Assembly (NCBI GenBank): GCA_037176845.1
Contig: JAYKXP010000119.1
Coordinates: 83,214-147,213 of the forward strand
Direction of reading: 5' to 3'
DNA from: Paramarasmius palmivorus
Lineage: Eukaryota > Basidiomycota > Agaricomycetes > Agaricales > Marasmiaceae
Length of the DNA: 64,000 bases
Under the pieces are notes generated by a model. That model ran no database searches. It saw only the letters and a program-made list of their open reading frames with translations, and was not told the origin of the DNA. This document shows, in pieces, positions 59,509-64,000 of this stretch (position 1 is its first letter; each line of letters begins with the position of its first letter). The position numbers and the translations under genes were made by a program.

Positions 59509-61834
59509 ATCATACCACTTATTTACGGTGAAATCCACCTAATACTATTACTGCTCTCAGTGTACAAAAGAGCACTCTACACTGTGGCGTAGTTGTGTCC
59601 AAGTGTGTTCGGCGGTGATCAGAGTTGCCGCGCTTAGAGATAATTACTCAAGCTTGGTCTCAAGAGGGGTAAAATCACTTCTATACGTCGAAGTATCTAT
59701 GGAAAGATACACCTGTATAGATAGCGTAATTAGGGTCGTCCTTTGCTCTATAGACATAGTGAATAAGGCGCCAAGGGCTATAATTAAGCTGATCTTGGTT
59801 CGATCTAGACTGCCCTCGAGTGATCTGACACCTCAAGGTAAAAACTACGGTGCCCCACAACTGGCCGGATAAACAGCCACCAAAACTGCTTCTAAAACGC
59901 ACGCAAGTCAAGGAAGCTAGCCACCAAATCCAGGCCGTCTCTAACGATGCTACAGTGTAACCACAACTGGTTTAAACACTTCCAGAACGCGACCAAGACG
60001 AACTATTATAAAATTGCACTAATAGGAGAAGTGAAAGCAAACACAAAGCCAACAACTTGGTCTTTAATCGCACCTCACAAGTTCATGTCAGAAGTAAGAA
60101 CTCAACAAGTCTCTCAATAAGCTAAGGGCCTGACTTGGTAGATTCTGATCGGAACAATAGCAATCTATTCGTACGATAAACCACATACAACGCGTAAACC
60201 GTGCAAGTGGGGGGCAGAATCCTCTGCGGTCCCCCGTACATTTGGTGTCCTTTTTATACTATCCAATGTGACTAAACAGAATAATGTTAATCTGAAGTCC
60301 GGAATAAACTGCCGGAACGAGACGGAAAAGAGATGAAACAGAGACGGAGAGAGATACAAACGAGGAAAATATAACATATCAGGGAAATCAATAGGTCACA
60401 ACGTCCAAAAATGGCCAAATACGTGAACGAGCGAGTAGTAACAACTCTGTTTAAGGTACACAGGAGTTGATTCCTGGCCGACGGTTTAGTTTTTAGCCTT
60501 TATACAATTTTTCTTTTACCATGCGCCAAGCGCTTTATCCACCAATCGGAGGCCTGGCAGGGTCCCTCCCAGCCCTCTCTCATCGCTCAACACCGTTCCT
60601 CCAACCATAACGCCAGCCTCAAAAATTCTTAATCTCACGTCCATGTGGTAAACGCGTTCCAATAAGGTGTAATCAGAGGGGAATCCGCTTCCGCCACACT
60701 CGTGACAAACAGGTTTTGAACAGCTTTGCCTCCGCTCCGATCAATAGGTTCCCCTCCGTGGCGACATGTCTCTAGAACCCGTGCCTGTAACCGCACGGTG
60801 AATTCCGAACAAGTTTACCCCCCTGGCCATCAGTCCCGAGTGATGCCCGAGCCAGTATATACTCTTCTGGGTGTATGGAAGGGGTAAATTAACTTTGTTA
60901 GAATCCCCTTTGGTGCGTCGGTATGTGATCAGGTGTAGTCCGTAGTGAATTCACTTAAGTACCTTCTCCCTACAGTTATTCAAGGATGTTGATGTAATTC
61001 GACAAACCCACTGGTAGAAGTAAAAAGTAGGTGGCCCGATACCCATAGTGGGGCGTACCATGTACCAGGATCCACTAATATAACCACCTAAAACACCATC
61101 CGACCGATGACTAGCTATTCAGGGCTCATACTCTCCCCTTCTATAACCATATGTGTTTATGAACAATAATAAGTGCAAAAACTAGCGTATTTGGCGTTCG
61201 AAAAATGAAAGTGATTAAAAGTCAGGCGTATCATCTCCCCCCCCAAAAAAATGAAGGTATTTGTCCTCAATCCAGTGAATTCACCTTGGAACCAAGAACT
61301 AAGGAGCTTTAAACGACACGTGACGACCACCGTTGTAAAGGGGGGGAGTAAATCCCAGTGTCTATCCATATGGGTCACTATACACACTCTGAGGGTACAG
61401 GCATTGGGGGCGGCGGAAGATCATCCTCAAAGTTATCTCCGAAGGTTGCGTAACCGCCGCTGTAGATCTCCTACCTAGCTCTAACGCAGGTATAAACGCG
61501 CGCTCGACCACACGCTATGATATGTCGCAACGCGAACAGGGAGCTGTCTAGTTCCCAAAACCCAGTGGCAGACAAATCTCCTACCCACTCACACAAAGGG
61601 CGGAGAAGTACCCTCCCATTGCCTTTCTAGAGTAGGCCATACTCTAAATGTAGAAATGAGGTTGAGACATATAAGTGCGTTGGTCGGGTACTTAGTGGAA
61701 TTTTCATTCTTTCATTATCCCCCACACTCACACAGTCCAATCCAAGGTATGCTATCCCCTGTTTCTATTCCGCGCAGCTCCCCCTACAACCTGCTAACTC
61801 GTGTTCTAAGTCTATTTCACATCCACTCTCAATT
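59509..61834. other. Region without recognised genes; possible LTR end
   Basis: No open frame resembles a known protein. On the minus strand TTTTTTTGGGGGGGGAGA (61250-61233 region) looks like a polypurine tract directly before TGATACGCC, which would start an LTR extending leftward. A partner end was not found with confidence. Neither the Gypsy 3' LTR nor the missing hAT end is present. Confidence 0.3.
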
Positions 61835-62468
61835 ATGGACGCCTCAAAAATCGACGACTGGACGACTCTCAATCTCTCAGCATTTTTACAAGAGATAGAG
61901 CGGGTCCACCAACAGCCATTAATCAACAACATTTATCAAGTTTCTGCCCCAAAGGACAAGTCTTCACTGGAAGACGCATTTCTTGCACGCCGGAATCTCC
62001 GTGTGAGTCCCACGGCGCTTCTTTCTTTCTTTTCTTTTTGTGCTAACCTGGCTGTTTATAGCTCTCTCCACCAATTGCACAATTACAAAGCTTTCCCTCG
62101 GAGGCAAATGGAAGAGTAACTCGTGACACTGGCGCAATTGCGTCTACAGAGTGTGTTTTTTTTTTTTTTTTATTTGCGAGAGCGAGCGCGCGCGCTGAGT
62201 GCGTGTGCGCCGAGACGACTACATGAGGATACCATCTCACTTAACACACTCTCAAGAGTGTCAATCGAGAGAGCGCAGGGCCTTAAAAGCTTACCTTCCT
62301 AACAGCGTCCAACCTGATTCGAACAGTGGAAAGAAAATACGACAACATCCAGGTGCGTATCTCTTTTCTATTATTTCTTTTAAACGTCTTATTGACGATC
62401 TCTATTAGGTTCTGCCCTTCCGGATCCATCTATCCCATTCTCTGGTTACTTCAATAACAATTAACTAG
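61835..62468 (+). CDS. Possible spliced gene, unknown product
   Basis: The ATG at 61835 opens MDASKIDDWTTLNLSAFLQ and continues to RRNLR, followed by a good intron (GTGAGT at 62000 to AG near 62061). The next piece reads LSPPIAQLQSFPSEANGRVT. A later exon-like piece reads RALKAYLPNSVQPDSNSGKK, with a second intron (GTGCGTATC...TTAG, 62353-62408) leading to ALPDPSIPFSGYFNN and a stop. The middle junction, across a T16-18 run near 62158, could not be fixed in frame. Product unknown; it may be the leader gene of an unrecognised retroelement. Confidence 0.35.
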
Positions 62469-62581
62469 TCCGCAAAGACGTTCACCAAGAGACGACTATT
62501 CGCTACTTTCCAGGCAGCCGGTAAATCGACTCATCCAGTCACCACCACCAATCCCCGTGCTTACTACGCAAACATTCAGCT

Positions 62582-62911
62582 ATGCCCGGACCACGCACCA
62601 AGCAGGTTATTAGGGACAGCAAAGGTCGAAGATCATTCCACACCAGGACGATAGCGACGACGACGACAAACGACGAGACGACGAGGAGGACGCCGAGGAG
62701 GACCATCACACGAAGTGGCGACGAGAACGATGAACTCGATGACGATCAGGAAAGCTCAGGCTACAGCCGAAGTACCTTCCACCAAAAAGTCCATTTCTGC
62801 TCGTACCACTACGTTCCGCTTCGCGAGCGTTCCGTCAACCTGTGCCCGTAAACGCAGATGCTTCGCAAAACGCAAAGCTGAACGCTTTGCCAACCGTAAG
62901 TTTTCATCTTA
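62582..62911 (+). pseudogene. Charged low-complexity coding fragment
   Basis: An ATG at 62582 opens a basic, threonine-rich frame; an acidic (DSDDDDKRRDDEEDAEED) stretch and a basic tail (STCARKRRCFAKRKAERFAN) lie in the two other frames over the same interval. The pattern suggests a decayed or frameshifted charged protein. No family is recognised. Confidence 0.25.
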
Positions 62912-64000
62912 GTTTTTTCGTTGTTTCCTCTAGCTCACTACCCGTTAAACATGTTGCCTTCGCATCTCAGACCGTTTCCCGCCACTCGTCCTATCAAGAA
63001 GAGAAATGGTGGCCCTGAGTCCAAACACAAGCCTTGCGCGACTTACTGTCCGGGTCCGTCTCCGGACCCAACCTTAAGATCACGGTCTCGTCAGTGTCGA
63101 CTAATCGGTCACTGTTTTAAGGTTGTATCCTATCTATCTTCTAAGGTGATTTCACTTCCCTAATAGCTACCTTTCTAGCGGTCGTCTGTTCAGTATCAGG
63201 TAAGCCTTGTTTCACTTCCCAACACTGACAATCTTCCGACGATTTGTTTGGGTCAGCCAAAGGTGCGTGACATTCACCTTGCTCTTTTATTTCAGTTACT
63301 AATCCGAGTGTTTTTTAACCCTTATTTAGGTTTGGTCCCCCGCTTCTCGGCTCAGTCAAGCCCTTCCATCTCTGAAGCCGAATTAGGAGGATTCCTCATC
63401 CATACGACGCTACAAGGATTGGTCTGATCACGATGTTCTACCTCCAATGTAAAGTTGTACTCTCCCCTATTTCGAAGCTGGGGTAGCTTTACTAACTGGT
63501 CCTCTTTAGAAGGTCAAGTACTTCCGTGATGCTCCGACCAAGGCATAGGTATCACTAGTCTGTTCCTTCCTGGTTTCCTGAAGGAGTTATTCATCCAGGT
63601 CGTTAACTAGGTGTACGGCATCCCTTCCAGCTCTTCTGGTCCCTCTTACCAAGACGTGTAGCAGGGCAAGTCCAAGGCCGTCGAAGCGATACCATCGTAA
63701 GTGATTATAGGTTCATTCTCCAAGGTGATTTCACTTTAATAACCACCCCTCCTTTCTTATGGAATCGAGGACGACGAACGACGATGACAAGGCCCTAGGC
63801 CCCTATCCAGTCCAGCGCACCCTGTCTCAACTCGAAAGAGTACTTTATGGAGGTTCTGGATCGAAGCCTGGCAAACGTGGCGTCGGTCCTTCGTGAAGAT
63901 GCCTTTGATATCGACCGTCTCAATCAACCATGTGGGTATAAGCGTCGAGAACAAGTCAAAACCCTCAAGTATTAAATGAATTCACTTCTTTGTTTCTTCT
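62912..64000 (+). other. Frameless region with intron-like signals
   Basis: The motif AAGGTGATTTCACTT occurs near 63144 and 63721, with related TTTCACTTCCC near 63210. Donor/acceptor-like signals recur (63263-63331, 63451-63512), but exons do not join. Nothing further is recognised to the window end. Confidence 0.3.

Noticed and set aside
62156..62175. Poly-T run as the poly-A tail of an inserted LINE
   Set aside because: No reverse transcriptase or target duplication is nearby, and the run lies in a likely intron.

Overview
The window looks like a transposon-rich stretch of a basidiomycete (Agaricomycete-type) genome. The evidence is eukaryotic genes with many 45-65 bp GT-AG introns, a Tnp2-type CACTA transposon, a chromovirus-like Ty3/Gypsy element, a hAT element, and a small cluster of multi-pass membrane proteins of a kind I know as expanded in mushroom-forming fungi. 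I found no rRNA, tRNA or CRISPR array. All family names come from recognising motifs by eye; no database was searched.

Layout. 1-2370 and 9494 onward belong to a long, decayed repeat (called family R here). A complete 7.1 kb CACTA transposon (2371-9493, 3-bp target duplication TCT) sits inside it and carries three spliced genes: a Tnp2 transposase and two accessory genes. 9494-21000 is family R sequence with splice-like signals but no usable frames. 21634-34179 holds three copies of one membrane-protein gene: an intact one on the minus strand, a 5'-truncated one on the plus strand, and a broken one on the minus strand. A 4.2 kb hAT transposon (24305-28542) lies between the first two, and a 2.0 kb non-coding element with 20-bp terminal inverted repeats (31732-33762) is inserted at the exon 2 boundary of the third. 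34500-46300 is again family R, mostly on the minus strand.

46807-48415 is the front of a DDE-transposase-like gene, cut off by the 5' LTR (48416-49005) of a Ty3/Gypsy element. That element has a very long Gag with a collagen-like tract, a likely -1 frameshift site and a Pol reading protease, RT, RNase H and integrase. Its primer-binding site is complementary to its own predicted transcript start, so it is probably self-primed like Tf1/sushi elements. A second, inverted hAT copy (56996-59508) is inserted in the 3' end of Pol, and both elements stop abruptly at 59508. 59509-64000 has only weak signals: a polypurine-tract-like site and possible spliced gene fragments.

Most coding content is therefore transposon-derived, nested in layers (R, then CACTA; DDE gene, then Gypsy, then hAT). 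The only clearly intact host-like gene is the membrane protein at 21634-23330. The least explained material is family R, which keeps protein-like conserved patches in otherwise frameless DNA.
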